This document shows positions 26,787 to 35,163 of a stretch of 64,000 nucleotides of DNA, in pieces. The DNA lies in the NCBI GenBank assembly GCA_963761115.1, contig CAVXFS010000003.1, positions 62,001 through 126,000 of the forward strand. Reading direction: 5' to 3'. Under the pieces are notes generated by a model. It saw only the letters and a list, made by a program, of their open reading frames with translations. It had not been told where the DNA came from and did no database searches. The first letter of the stretch is position 1. Every line of letters starts with the position of its first letter. The position numbers and the translations under genes were made by a program. Origin of the DNA: CAVXFS01 sp963761115 (GTDB lineage Bacteria; Pseudomonadota; Gammaproteobacteria; Burkholderiales; Gallionellaceae).

Positions 26787-26815
26787 TAAAAAAAACGGGC
26801 GCCTCGCGGCGCCCG
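26787..26815 (-). terminator. Rho-independent terminator of glnK-amtB
   Basis: Stem CGGGCGCC (26796-26803) and GGCGCCCG (26808-26815) around loop TCGC, with at least seven A on the plus strand at 26788-26795, i.e. a T-run on the minus. It lies about 31 bases past the amtB stop. Confidence 0.88.
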
Positions 26816-26845
26816 AACTACAACCGTCAGGTCGTAGGGAGGAGC

Positions 26846-28255
26846 TTATTCCACACGTTCACCGTGCAGTGCAATATCAAGTCCTTCACGTTCCTGCTCT
26901 TCCGTGACACGCAGGCCCATCACCATATCCAGCACCTTGAGGATGATGAATGTCCCGATGGCAGTGTATGCAATGGTGATCGCCACACCTTCAGCCTGGA
27001 TCATGAGTTGGCTCATGCTGCCGGCCGTTCCGCCGATGGACTCGACCGCAAACACACCGGTTAACAAGGCGCCGACGATACCGCCGATAGCGTGAACGCC
27101 GAAGGCATCCAGCGAGTCGTCATAGCCCAGCATGCGCTTCAGGTAAGTGGATGCCCAGAAGCAGACCACACCAGCAGCGATACCGATGACCAGTGCGCCC
27201 ATTGGATCGACGAACCCGGAAGCCGGTGTGATCGCAACCAGGCCAGCTACAGCCCCCGAAGCGATACCCAACACGCTGGGTTTGCCCTTGGCGATCCATT
27301 CCGCGAACATCCAGGCAAGAGCAGCTGCGCCCGTTGCGACCTGGGTAACAGCCATCGCCATCCCGGCACGGCCGTCAGCAGCCACGGCGGAACCTGCGTT
27401 GAAGCCGAACCAACCCACCCACAGCATCGCAGCGCCCATCACCGTCAGGGTCAGGTTGTGCGGTGCCATCGGTTCCTTGCCGTAGCCAAGCCGTGGCCCG
27501 AGCATCAGGGCGGTGACCAGACCAGCGATACCGGCGTTGATATGCACGACGGTACCACCAGCAAAGTCCAGCACGCCCATATCCCACAGGAAGCCGCCGT
27601 CGCCGGACCACACCATGTGCGCGATCGGTGAATAGATCAGCAGCGACCACAGGGTCATGAACACCAGCATGGTGGAAAACTTCATGCGGTCGGCAAAGGC
27701 ACCGGTGATCAGGGCCGGGGTGATGATCGCAAACGTCATCTGGAAGGTCATGAACACCGATTCCGGGATGCTGGCAGTCAGGCTCTTCATGTCCATACCG
27801 GACAGGAATGCCTTGCTCAGGCTACCGAAGAAGGAATAGAAGTTGGTCACTCCTTTTTCCATACCCGTTGTATCGAAGGCGATGCTGTACCCCGCCACCA
27901 TCCATACCACGGTGATCAACGCCGTGATGGCAAAGCTTTGCATCAAGGTGGCCAGCACATTCTTCTTGCGCACCATGCCGCCATAGAACAGAGCCAGGCC
28001 GGGAATCGTCATCAACAGCACCAGGGCGGTCGAGGTCAACATCCAGGCAGTGGCGCCGGTATCCAGCGTGGGAGCCGCTTCGGCAGCAGGAGCAGCCTCC
28101 GGTGCGGCAGCAGGTGCAGCTTCCGGCGTGGCAGCGGGTGCTGTGGATTCCATCGCGGCGGCTGGAGCAGGTGCAGCTTCATCTTGCGCGAAGGATGGGG
28201 CAGCAAAACCGCACAGCATTGCCAGCAGAGTGCAATATATAAGTATTTTCTTCAT
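26846..28255 (-). CDS. amtB: Ammonium transporter AmtB with extended N-terminal linker
   Basis: 469 residues. Trimeric ammonium channel in the inner membrane. Seen: a signal peptide to about residue 24, then a 40-residue Ala/Pro/Glu-rich low-complexity linker, then eleven hydrophobic segments with the twin histidines in DFAGGTVVHINAG and DDSLDAFGVHAIGG. The tail ends EREGLDIALHGERVE, where the family contacts GlnK. It follows glnK by 11 bases, the usual glnK-amtB operon, under a sigma-54 promoter. The linker is longer than in most AmtB. Confidence 0.95.
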   Translation of the reverse strand: MKKILIYCTLLAMLCGFAAPSFAQDEAAPAPAAAMESTAPAATPEAAPAAAPEAAPAAEAAPTLDTGATAWMLTSTALVLLMTIPGLALFYGGMVRKKNVLATLMQSFAITALITVVWMVAGYSIAFDTTGMEKGVTNFYSFFGSLSKAFLSGMDMKSLTASIPESVFMTFQMTFAIITPALITGAFADRMKFSTMLVFMTLWSLLIYSPIAHMVWSGDGGFLWDMGVLDFAGGTVVHINAGIAGLVTALMLGPRLGYGKEPMAPHNLTLTVMGAAMLWVGWFGFNAGSAVAADGRAGMAMAVTQVATGAAALAWMFAEWIAKGKPSVLGIASGAVAGLVAITPASGFVDPMGALVIGIAAGVVCFWASTYLKRMLGYDDSLDAFGVHAIGGIVGALLTGVFAVESIGGTAGSMSQLMIQAEGVAITIAYTAIGTFIILKVLDMVMGLRVTEEQEREGLDIALHGERVE

Positions 28256-28266
28256 GGCATGGCTCC

Positions 28267-28605
28267 TTACAAGGCTTCCGTGCCGGTTTCACCGGTACGG
28301 ATGCGAATGACTTGTTCAATGTCGTGGATGAAGATCTTGCCGTCGCCGATCTTGCCGGTTTGTGCCGACTTTTCGATGGCTTCGACGACCCGGTCCAGCA
28401 TGTCGGCCTTTACCGCCGCCTCCAGCTTGATCTTGGGCAGAAAATCCACTACATATTCCGCGCCACGATACAGTTCGGTATGCCCCTTCTGCCGTCCAAA
28501 GCCCTTGACTTCGGTGACGGTGATCCCTTGCACGCCAATGGCGGAAAGGGCTTCTCGCACTTCATCGAGCTTGAATGGCTTGATTATGGCAGTAACCATT
28601 TTCAT
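28267..28605 (-). CDS. glnK: PII nitrogen regulatory protein GlnK
   Basis: 112 residues. A PII signalling protein that senses 2-oxoglutarate and ATP/ADP and blocks AmtB. Seen: KMVTAIIKPFKLDEVREAL, the T-loop with Tyr51 in RGAEYVVDFLPK (uridylylation site), and the C-loop RIRTGE. Start ATG 28605 with AAGGAG upstream; a longer frame begins at 28632 but would swallow that site. It is 11 bases ahead of amtB. The promoter is sigma-54 with NtrC boxes. Confidence 0.95.
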   Translation of the reverse strand: MKMVTAIIKPFKLDEVREALSAIGVQGITVTEVKGFGRQKGHTELYRGAEYVVDFLPKIKLEAAVKADMLDRVVEAIEKSAQTGKIGDGKIFIHDIEQVIRIRTGETGTEAL

Positions 28606-28688
28606 TTCATTCTCCTTGGTGATTATGGGCAATCATCCGCCCTGAAAATATATTTTGGGATCTTTGGAACCATCCACGCTGTTACTTG

Positions 28689-28706
28689 AGCAGGTTCCAT
28701 GCCAAG
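28689..28706 (-). promoter_or_regulatory. Sigma-54 (-24/-12) promoter of glnK-amtB
   Basis: Minus-strand CTTGGCATGGAACCTGCT, with GG-N10-GC spacing. The predicted start is near 28677, giving a leader of about 70 bases to the ATG at 28605. Confidence 0.85.
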
Positions 28707-28766
28707 CTGTTTATTCATTAAAAAACATTGTATTAATTCCATAACTCGGAGCCTGTGCCGCAGGCG

Positions 28767-28783
28767 TGCACCATTTGTATGCA
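28767..28783. promoter_or_regulatory. NtrC-type enhancer box 1 of glnK
   Basis: TGCACCATTTGTATGCA, close to GCAC-N7-GTGC (last half GCAC-N7-ATGC). Centre 28775, about 98 bases upstream of the predicted start. Confidence 0.7.
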
Positions 28784-28798
28784 ACCGATTCGCCCTAG

Positions 28799-28815
28799 CG
28801 CACTTATCAGGTGCA
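28799..28815. promoter_or_regulatory. NtrC-type enhancer box 2 of glnK
   Basis: CGCACTTATCAGGTGCA, an exact GCAC-N7-GTGC. Its centre is 32 bases from box 1, three helical turns, as in classical NtrC enhancers. Confidence 0.75.
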
Positions 28816-28874
28816 GCGATTTTTCCACGCAAGATTTGCTACACTCAGGCATTCACGCAACGGGAGAAAAATGC

Positions 28875-29117
28875 ATGCTCAATCAAAAATTTTTGGATGA
28901 GATTTCAGCAAAACTGAGTCAAGCAGTCGCCAACAGCCCCGCCAGGGATGTTGAGAAGAACGTACGCGCATTGCTGGCGCAGGGTTTCGCCAAGCTCGAC
29001 CTGGTGACGCGCGAGGAATTTGACGTGCAGGCAGAAGTGCTGGTGCGGACCCGGCAAAAACTGGAACAACTGGAATCGCGCGTAACCGCCCTCGAGGCGA
29101 AAAACAGCGAGCAATAG
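28875..29117 (+). CDS. ubiK: UbiK-family ubiquinone biosynthesis accessory factor
   Basis: 80 residues. Homologue of UbiK (YqiC), a membrane-binding helper of the Ubi complex in aerobic ubiquinone synthesis. Seen: an N-terminal helix MLNQKFLDEISAKLSQAV, an alanine-rich middle with DVEKNVRALLAQGFAKLDLV and the C-terminal coiled coil VTREEFDVQAEVLVRTRQKL. The start ATG 28875 has GGGAG 8 bases upstream. It lies divergent from glnK, sharing the 270-base gap in which the nitrogen boxes sit. Confidence 0.88.
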   Translation: MLNQKFLDEISAKLSQAVANSPARDVEKNVRALLAQGFAKLDLVTREEFDVQAEVLVRTRQKLEQLESRVTALEAKNSEQ

Positions 29118-29206
29118 CTTGTGCCGATAGCCATGCTTGCCGATTCGAACACGGGAAGAATGGGGAAAATAAACGTTGTACCTGCATTTCCCAGGCCGCA
29201 ACCGGA

Positions 29207-30703
29207 ATGAGCCTGGCGGTACTTTATAGCCGTGCACTCTCCGGCATGGATGCCGCACTGGTCACAGTCGAGGTCCATCTGTCCAATGGCCTGCCCACCT
29301 TCACCATCGTCGGCCTGCCCGAAGCCGAAGTGAAGGAAAGCCGCGACCGCGTACGCGCCGCCCTGATGAATTGCCAGTTCGAGTTTCCGATCAAGCACAT
29401 CACCGTCAACCTCGCCCCGGCAGACCTGCCCAAGGAAAGCGGGCGCTTCGACCTGCCCATCGCACTGGGCATCCTTGCCGCCTCCGGGCAGATCCCCGCC
29501 GCGCGCCTGGCCGATTATGAATATGCCGGAGAACTCGCGCTCACCGGCGAGTTGCGCCCGATACGCGGCGCCTTGGCGATGACCTATCATGCGGCAAATT
29601 GCGGGCGCGCCTTTATGTTGCCCGCTGCCAATGCCGCCGAGGCCGCGTTCGTGCAGGAAGCTGCTGTCTATCCCGCGCAATCGCTGCTGCAGGTCGCCGC
29701 TCACCTGTGCGGACGCGATACGCTCGAGCGCTACCTGCCGGCAGCAACAACCGCCTCGCCGGATTATCCCGACATGCGTGAAGTGAAAGGACAAGGTTTG
29801 GCCAAGCGCGCCTTGGAGATTGCCGCCGCCGGCGGCCACAGCGTGTTGATGTCAGGACCGCCGGGTACCGGCAAATCCATGCTTGCCGCCCGATTCCCGG
29901 GCATCCTGCCGCAGATGAGCGAAACCGAAGCGCTGGAAAGCGCCGCCATGCAATCGCTCGGCGGCATGTTCGAGGTCGGGCGCTGGAAACAGCGCCCGTT
30001 TCGTGCGCCACACCATACCGCCTCCGCTGTGGCGCTGGTGGGGGGTGGCAGCAACCCGCGCCCCGGCGAGATTTCCGTCGCCATGCACGGCGTGCTGTTT
30101 CTGGATGAATTGCCGGAGTTCGATCGCGGCGTGCTGGAAGTGCTGCGCGAGCCACTGGAAAGCGGGCGCATCACCATCTCGCGCGCGGCGCGGCGCGCCG
30201 ACTTCCGCGCACAGTTCCAGTTGCTGGCCGCGATGAATCCGTGCCCGTGCGGCTATTTCGGCCACTACAACGGCAAGTGCCGCTGCACGCCGGACCAGAT
30301 CGCGCGCTATCGCGCCAGGATCTCCGGACCGTTGCTGGACCGCATCGACATCCAGATCGAGGTCGCCGCCGTGCCGCAGGATGACCTGCTCAAACAGGCT
30401 GGCGGTGAATCCAGCAGCGACATCCGCGAGCGCGTCGATGCCGCGCGAAAACGCGCGCTGCTAAGACAGGGCAAACCAAATGCGCAACTCAGCGTGACCG
30501 AGATTGACGAACTGTGCGCGCCGGACGCGCCGGGCGCCGCACTTTTACGTCAGGCCATGACCCATCTTGATCTTTCGGCCCGCGCTTACCACCGCGTGCT
30601 CAAGTTAGCACGTACCATCGCCGACCTGGCAGACAGCCAGAACCTGCTGACGCAACATATCGCAGAAGCAGTACAGTACCGCAGGATGGATAAGCAGAAG
30701 TAG
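29207..30703 (+). CDS. comM: YifB/ComM-family AAA+ Mg-chelatase-like ATPase
   Basis: 498 residues. ComM is a hexameric helicase that promotes branch migration in natural transformation. Seen: an N-terminal domain opening MSLAVLYSRALSGMDA, Walker A GPPGTGKS at 217-224, Walker B LFLDELPEF, an FRAPHHTAS insert and NPCPCGYFGHYNGKCRC, the zinc-like cysteine stretch typical of YifB. A C-terminal Mg-chelatase domain follows. Full length for the family. Near convergent with the DUF1566 genes. Confidence 0.93.
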   Translation: MSLAVLYSRALSGMDAALVTVEVHLSNGLPTFTIVGLPEAEVKESRDRVRAALMNCQFEFPIKHITVNLAPADLPKESGRFDLPIALGILAASGQIPAARLADYEYAGELALTGELRPIRGALAMTYHAANCGRAFMLPAANAAEAAFVQEAAVYPAQSLLQVAAHLCGRDTLERYLPAATTASPDYPDMREVKGQGLAKRALEIAAAGGHSVLMSGPPGTGKSMLAARFPGILPQMSETEALESAAMQSLGGMFEVGRWKQRPFRAPHHTASAVALVGGGSNPRPGEISVAMHGVLFLDELPEFDRGVLEVLREPLESGRITISRAARRADFRAQFQLLAAMNPCPCGYFGHYNGKCRCTPDQIARYRARISGPLLDRIDIQIEVAAVPQDDLLKQAGGESSSDIRERVDAARKRALLRQGKPNAQLSVTEIDELCAPDAPGAALLRQAMTHLDLSARAYHRVLKLARTIADLADSQNLLTQHIAEAVQYRRMDKQK

Positions 30704-30838
30704 AAAACAAGAATACGAGCACGCAGTCAATCCGGCGTATCCCACCGTGGAATCGTTTACCCGCTTGACGCGGCACGGGTGGCCATATGATTTAAATCGT
30801 TTTAGCCAACCGTAATTATTTCAGGGCGATTGGCAACA

Positions 30839-31294
30839 TCACTTCCCGTCGCGCACCAACCGGACCGAAAACGGGCTGCTCTTGTTGATGAAACCACTGG
30901 TGTAGCCATTCTTGAAATCTACATACCAGGCGATGGCATCGCCGTTGGGCGTGCTGCTCCAGTACCAGGGAAACATTTGATCCATATCCGGAAACGCCGT
31001 CGTATCTATGGTCGGGAAACTCGTGCGGGTGGGATCTACCAGCGTGAACAATTCATCCTTGGTTGGCACACGCCAGCCGTCTTTGGCCTGCTTCTGAGCC
31101 TCCGCAAAGGTGAATCTGCCGGTAGTGCCTGAACAATGATCACCCATCCAGGTTAGCCCGACACTGCAACGGGCCCAGGTCAGATTCGTTTTCGTGTCAT
31201 AGGCAACATCTCCCCGAATTTCGAAGCGGGGACCGGCCCACGCAGATGACATACCTGCCATGAAAATCAACACCACCAAAACCAACCTGCGCAT
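30839..31294 (-). CDS. DUF1566 (Lcl C-terminal-like) secreted protein, copy 2
   Basis: 151 residues. Seen: a signal peptide ending SSAWAG near residue 21, then a DUF1566 domain with TNLTWARCSVG, a GWRVPTKDELFTLVD block, SFPTIDTTAFPDM, and the ending FSVRLVRDGK. Two cysteines may form a disulfide. Start ATG 31294 has GGGGAG 8 bases upstream. It is a clear paralogue of the next gene upstream (31380-31847), sharing the TNLTW, RCSVG, PTIDxxAFPDM and RLVxxGK landmarks. DUF1566 occurs in exported and surface proteins; function is not known. Confidence 0.78.
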   Translation of the reverse strand: MRRLVLVVLIFMAGMSSAWAGPRFEIRGDVAYDTKTNLTWARCSVGLTWMGDHCSGTTGRFTFAEAQKQAKDGWRVPTKDELFTLVDPTRTSFPTIDTTAFPDMDQMFPWYWSSTPNGDAIAWYVDFKNGYTSGFINKSSPFSVRLVRDGK

Positions 31295-31379
31295 TTTTTG
31301 ACTCCCCAAATATTCCCCGGCAATGTTCCGGATTCGATTACGGTGTTTGTGCTTTGATATTTTATTTCACCATCACGAT

Positions 31380-31847
31380 CTATTTTCCGTTTTTCACCAG
31401 GCGGATCGCAAAGCGCCAACTGTTGACGTCATCAGTCACGTTACCATCCTTGAAACGCACATCCCAGGAACGCTCGTCGGTTTCCGGGGTACCGGTCCAG
31501 TAGGTCGCAGAATCGCGCGACATATCCGGGAAAGCATCCGCATCGATAGTTGGAAAATCCTGACGATCGTGGTCGATCAATCCGGCCATTTCATCCTTGT
31601 TTGGCATGCGCCAGTTGCCAGATGCCTGCCGCTGTGCTTCCTCATAGGTGAAGGTGCGGATAGTGCCCGAACAGCCAACGCCGTCTTTCCAGTTTTGTCC
31701 TACGCTGCACCGCTGCCAGGTTAAATTCGTGTCCTTGTCATATACCTCGCTGCCTTTGATCACATAGTGAGGATTGGCCGCAGCCGCTGCCAGGGTGGGT
31801 GTAAATGCGGCTAAAGTTATCCACATTATCCATGCAATATTTTTCAT
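31380..31847 (-). CDS. DUF1566 secreted protein, copy 1
   Basis: 155 residues. Seen: a signal peptide ending in an alanine-rich LAAAAANP near residue 24, then TNLTWQRCSVGQNW, a NWRMPNKDEMAGLID block, a DFPTIDADAFPDM block and the ending RLVKNGK. It is the first of a tandem pair 85 bases apart. The pair differs enough in the middle to be an old duplication rather than an assembly repeat. Role unknown; probably periplasmic or surface exposed. Confidence 0.78.
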   Translation of the reverse strand: MKNIAWIMWITLAAFTPTLAAAAANPHYVIKGSEVYDKDTNLTWQRCSVGQNWKDGVGCSGTIRTFTYEEAQRQASGNWRMPNKDEMAGLIDHDRQDFPTIDADAFPDMSRDSATYWTGTPETDERSWDVRFKDGNVTDDVNSWRFAIRLVKNGK

Positions 31848-32072
31848 TTTTAATTGATCTCCGATTATGGTTTGAGTTTGACTCTGCTTGTGCCTGGTGC
31901 AATCTCCCTGTCAATGTTAGTGAATCCGCGGGATCCACGAGGTCGAAAGCAAAAAGACTCCCCCTGTGGAACAGCGCCATAGCGTGTCCACCCTGATTCC
32001 TATCCACATATAACTATTGGCTGGCAACCCTGGTTGACACGCCGGGCCATATGCCTGCGACCTTGGGCCGGG

Positions 32073-33551
32073 TTAACCGATCGTGATGGGCACGAACATC
32101 TTCTGCTCGCCGCGTTGTATCAATAGCGCCAAGTGCTTCGCATTCGAACGGATCAGGGAATTCAGCTGCTTGATGCTGGCAGTCTTTTCCCCATTCACGG
32201 ACAGGATGATGTCGCCGGGTCGGATTCCCGCCTTTGCAGCCGGACCGCTGGCAACGTTTTCTACCATCAGGCCTTGGTCAACTTCGGCCTGCTTGCTCTC
32301 ATTCGGCGTCAACTGACGCAATTCCAGGCCTAATTTGTCATCATTGCCATGCCCGGATCCCTTCATCGAGTTGCTGGCGATGTCCATTTCACCCAGGTTC
32401 ATGGTGATATCCCTGGCCTTTCCCTTGTGCCAGATTTTCAGTGTCGACTCGGTTCCCGAAGCCAACCCCGACACCATCGGTGGCAAGTCCGCCGAACGGA
32501 CGATTTTCTTACCGTTGAATTCCAGGATCACATCGCCTGGTACGATGCCCGCCCTTTCAGCCGGGCTGCCCTTTTCGACCGAACTGACCAGTGCGCCGGC
32601 CGGCTGGTCCAGGCCGAAGGTATCCGCCAATTGCTGGTTCACCTCCTGGATCATGACACCTATGCGGCCATGGCTGACTTTGCCATGGTCGAGTATCTGC
32701 TGCTCCACTTTCATTGCCACTTCGATCGGGATGGCGAATGACAGGCCTTGATACCCGCCGCTGCGGCTGAAGATTTGGGAATTGATGCCGATCACTTCTC
32801 CATTTGCATTGATCAATGGCCCGCCGGAGTTGCCCGGATTGACCGCCACATCGGTCTGCAGGAAGGGCACATAGCCTTCATCCGGCAAGGACCGGGATTT
32901 GGCCGATATGATCCCCGCCGTCACGGAGTTTTCGAAGCCAAAGGGCGCGCCGATCGCGATCACCCACTCGCCGACACGGGACTGTTGCGCATCGCCGATC
33001 TTCACCGTCGGCAGATTGTCTGCCTTGATTTTCAACACAGCGACATCGGAAACCTTGTCCAGTCCCACTACCTTGGCCGTGAATTCGCGCTTGTCGGTCA
33101 GTTTCACGGTCACCTCGTCCGCATCGTCCACCACATGGGCATTGGTCAGGATCACTCCGTCCGGACTCACGATGAAGCCCGAGCCAACCCCACGCGTCGG
33201 CATGTTGTCCTGCGGTGCGGGCATCCGGAAACGGCGGAAGAATTCGTAGAAGGGATCGTTCGGATCGATCTGGGGAAATCCGGGAAGCCCTGAAATACCG
33301 GTCTTCACTGTGCCGGTCACGCTGATATTGACCACTGCCGGGCCTTGCTGGGCAGCGATCACGGCAAAATTCGGCAGCGTGATGGTGGATTTCTGGGATA
33401 GCTCATCGGGTCGGGCCACCACACTGGTGTTGGCGCTGGCCATGCCAATATAGGGTATGTCGCGATATACATACCCTCCCACCAGGGTTGCAACAATTGC
33501 CAGGACAGGGATGCTGTACTTGATAACTCTCGGAAAATTAGTCAGATTCAT
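32073..33551 (-). CDS. HtrA/DegP-family periplasmic serine endoprotease
   Basis: 492 residues. A trypsin-like protease/chaperone for damaged envelope proteins. Seen: a membrane/signal segment (about 11-30), catalytic triad His139 in TNAHVVDDADEV, Asp169 in KVSDVAVLK, Ser242 in NPGNSGGPL, and two PDZ domains (about 270-370 and 395-485). The disordered loop FRRFRMPAPQDNMP precedes the protease fold. Start ATG 33551 with GGAG 8 bases upstream. A sigma-E-like promoter lies upstream, matching the envelope-stress role. Confidence 0.93.
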   Translation of the reverse strand: MNLTNFPRVIKYSIPVLAIVATLVGGYVYRDIPYIGMASANTSVVARPDELSQKSTITLPNFAVIAAQQGPAVVNISVTGTVKTGISGLPGFPQIDPNDPFYEFFRRFRMPAPQDNMPTRGVGSGFIVSPDGVILTNAHVVDDADEVTVKLTDKREFTAKVVGLDKVSDVAVLKIKADNLPTVKIGDAQQSRVGEWVIAIGAPFGFENSVTAGIISAKSRSLPDEGYVPFLQTDVAVNPGNSGGPLINANGEVIGINSQIFSRSGGYQGLSFAIPIEVAMKVEQQILDHGKVSHGRIGVMIQEVNQQLADTFGLDQPAGALVSSVEKGSPAERAGIVPGDVILEFNGKKIVRSADLPPMVSGLASGTESTLKIWHKGKARDITMNLGEMDIASNSMKGSGHGNDDKLGLELRQLTPNESKQAEVDQGLMVENVASGPAAKAGIRPGDIILSVNGEKTASIKQLNSLIRSNAKHLALLIQRGEQKMFVPITIG

Positions 33552-34022
33552 TTTTTTACTCCGCAAAAATGCCCACTCACCCCTCCTCTCGTTGCGAGAG
33601 GAAGTCAGGAGCCATGCACATTTGTTTTTGGGTGGCAAAAAAAGTTCCGAAAATTTCAGCACAGGGGATATGGAGATATATTCTCCGAATGTAATTGTCT
33701 GGAAATTTCCAGCGCAAGATCCTGATCATGTACTGGGCTCGGGCAGGAGTGAACGTTGAAATGAATTATTGGGCCTGCAAGATACAACCTTCCTGTCGCT
33801 CTACCACTTTACGGTTGGCCATCCACTGACGGATGAACGCATGGTGCCTTTGTCAAGCATCTGGTGCCGGAAGTGATCGAATATTGTCTCTGAGTTATTT
33901 CAATTCGACCAACCCGTTCCGGTGGCGGGTTTTCCTTTCTTCCTTCATTATTCGACCAGGGCCGAATAATTTATCATTCACTGGTGCCTGGAAGTTCAGT
34001 GGAGACGAAAAGGGGAAAATAC
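33552..34022. other. Intergenic region upstream of the HtrA gene, with palindromes
   Basis: 471 bases between divergent genes. It holds the sigma-E promoter (separate entry), an 8-bp-stem hairpin (33584-33602) in the predicted HtrA leader, an inverted repeat GGAGA-N5-TCTCC (33672-33686), a perfect 14-base palindrome CTGGAAATTTCCAG (33699-33712) and a stem AACCCG-N8-CGGGTT (33911-33930) followed by TTTTCC. No open frame here has family support. Confidence 0.5.
33621..33648 (-). promoter_or_regulatory. Sigma-E-type promoter of the HtrA gene
   Basis: Minus-strand GGAACTT (33642-33648), the sigma-E -35 consensus, then 16 bases and ACAAA (33621-33625), close to the TCAAA-type -10. The predicted start is near 33614, leaving about 60 bases of leader. 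Confidence 0.7.
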
Positions 34023-35072
34023 ATGCTATCGAAAATACCTTTGTGGCGCTTTGGGCGTATCAGCGCAACCTGTTCCCATTTGCTTTTAGGCCTGATATTT
34101 TTATCATGCTCGCCGACGTATGCCGATCCTGCCAAGTGCACAGTCAGCAAGTTTCAACTCCCAGGGCGCATCACGGGTACTGGTATTGCCGTCGGCAAGG
34201 ATGGCAATCTCTGGTTTTCCGAACCCACGAATGGTGCCATAGGACGAATTACCCCTGGCGGCGAACTGATCGGACATTTTGTCTTACCGGACTTTCTCCG
34301 GCCGCGCGACCTCTTGGCCGGGCCGGATGGCAACATCTGGTTTGATATCACGCTTAATGCCGACGCGGCGAGGTTCGGGCGCTTTACAATGAATGGTGTA
34401 ATCACCCAGTACCCGGCCCCACCTGGGGATATCGGCGCAATCGGAGTAAATGGTTTTACGGCCGGGCCGGATGGCAACATCTGGTTTACCGCGCCTGAAG
34501 AGCCTTTGGGTCATACAATTGGACGGATTACAGTGGATGGCTTAATCACACGATTTTCAATTTCTTCGGACAAAAAGCCGGCAGGCATTACATCAGGGCC
34601 CGATGGTGATCTTTGGTTTACTGAACAAGCCGGCAACGAGATAGTGCGAATCGGGACTGATGGTGTCATAGCCGAAAAGATGTCTGTCCCTACCCCCGAC
34701 GGGCGTCCATCAAGCATAACAGCCGGCCCGGATGACAATATTTGGTTTACTGAACGGGAAGGGAAGCGTATTGGACGGGTCAACCTGAGGAAGGGCAGGA
34801 TGCCGAAACTCTTCCTGCCACAGATCAGTGAGTTCCCGGTTCCGAGCGGTGCTGCGCCATACAAAATCATATCCGGGCCTGATGGCCACCTGTGGTTCAG
34901 CGAGGAAGGTTCCGACCATATCGGGTATGTCACAACGACTGGCGAAGTCAGGGAGATCTCGATACCTGACTCTCGCGGTGCTGGCATTACGGCAGGACCA
35001 GACGGCAACATCTGGTTTACCGAGCCTTATGGCAGCGAAATCGGTCGAATAAATATCAAGTCATGTCTTTAA
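34023..35072 (+). CDS. Virginiamycin-B-lyase-like beta-propeller, secreted
   Basis: 349 residues. Seen: a signal peptide with a hydrophobic core ending SCSPTYAD near residue 35, then about seven blade repeats, each carrying a GPDGNIWFTE-like motif (GKDGNLWFSE, GPDGDLWFTE, GPDDNIWFTE and others). This is the Vgb/SMP-30-like seven-bladed propeller. Vgb linearises streptogramin B, but many such proteins have no known substrate and several are outer-membrane or periplasmic. Start ATG 34023 with GGGG 8 bases upstream. Alone between the HtrA region and an FAH gene; resistance function is not supported by context. Confidence 0.8.
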   Translation: MLSKIPLWRFGRISATCSHLLLGLIFLSCSPTYADPAKCTVSKFQLPGRITGTGIAVGKDGNLWFSEPTNGAIGRITPGGELIGHFVLPDFLRPRDLLAGPDGNIWFDITLNADAARFGRFTMNGVITQYPAPPGDIGAIGVNGFTAGPDGNIWFTAPEEPLGHTIGRITVDGLITRFSISSDKKPAGITSGPDGDLWFTEQAGNEIVRIGTDGVIAEKMSVPTPDGRPSSITAGPDDNIWFTEREGKRIGRVNLRKGRMPKLFLPQISEFPVPSGAAPYKIISGPDGHLWFSEEGSDHIGYVTTTGEVREISIPDSRGAGITAGPDGNIWFTEPYGSEIGRINIKSCL

Positions 35073-35163
35073 TAACCGTCAAGCCACCCTCACGCAGGAT
35101 TCATCGCTTCCCAACAAGCGGGGACAGGTATATTTCCATGCTCGCGACGCGCGGATACCTATG

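Noticed and set aside
30765..30791. TTGACG-N15-TATGAT promoter-like pair
   Set aside because: It points to the 3' ends of minus-strand genes; no plus-strand gene follows.
33833..34345. A 170-residue plus-strand frame overlapping the propeller gene start
   Set aside because: No family sequence; the propeller frame has a signal peptide and repeats.
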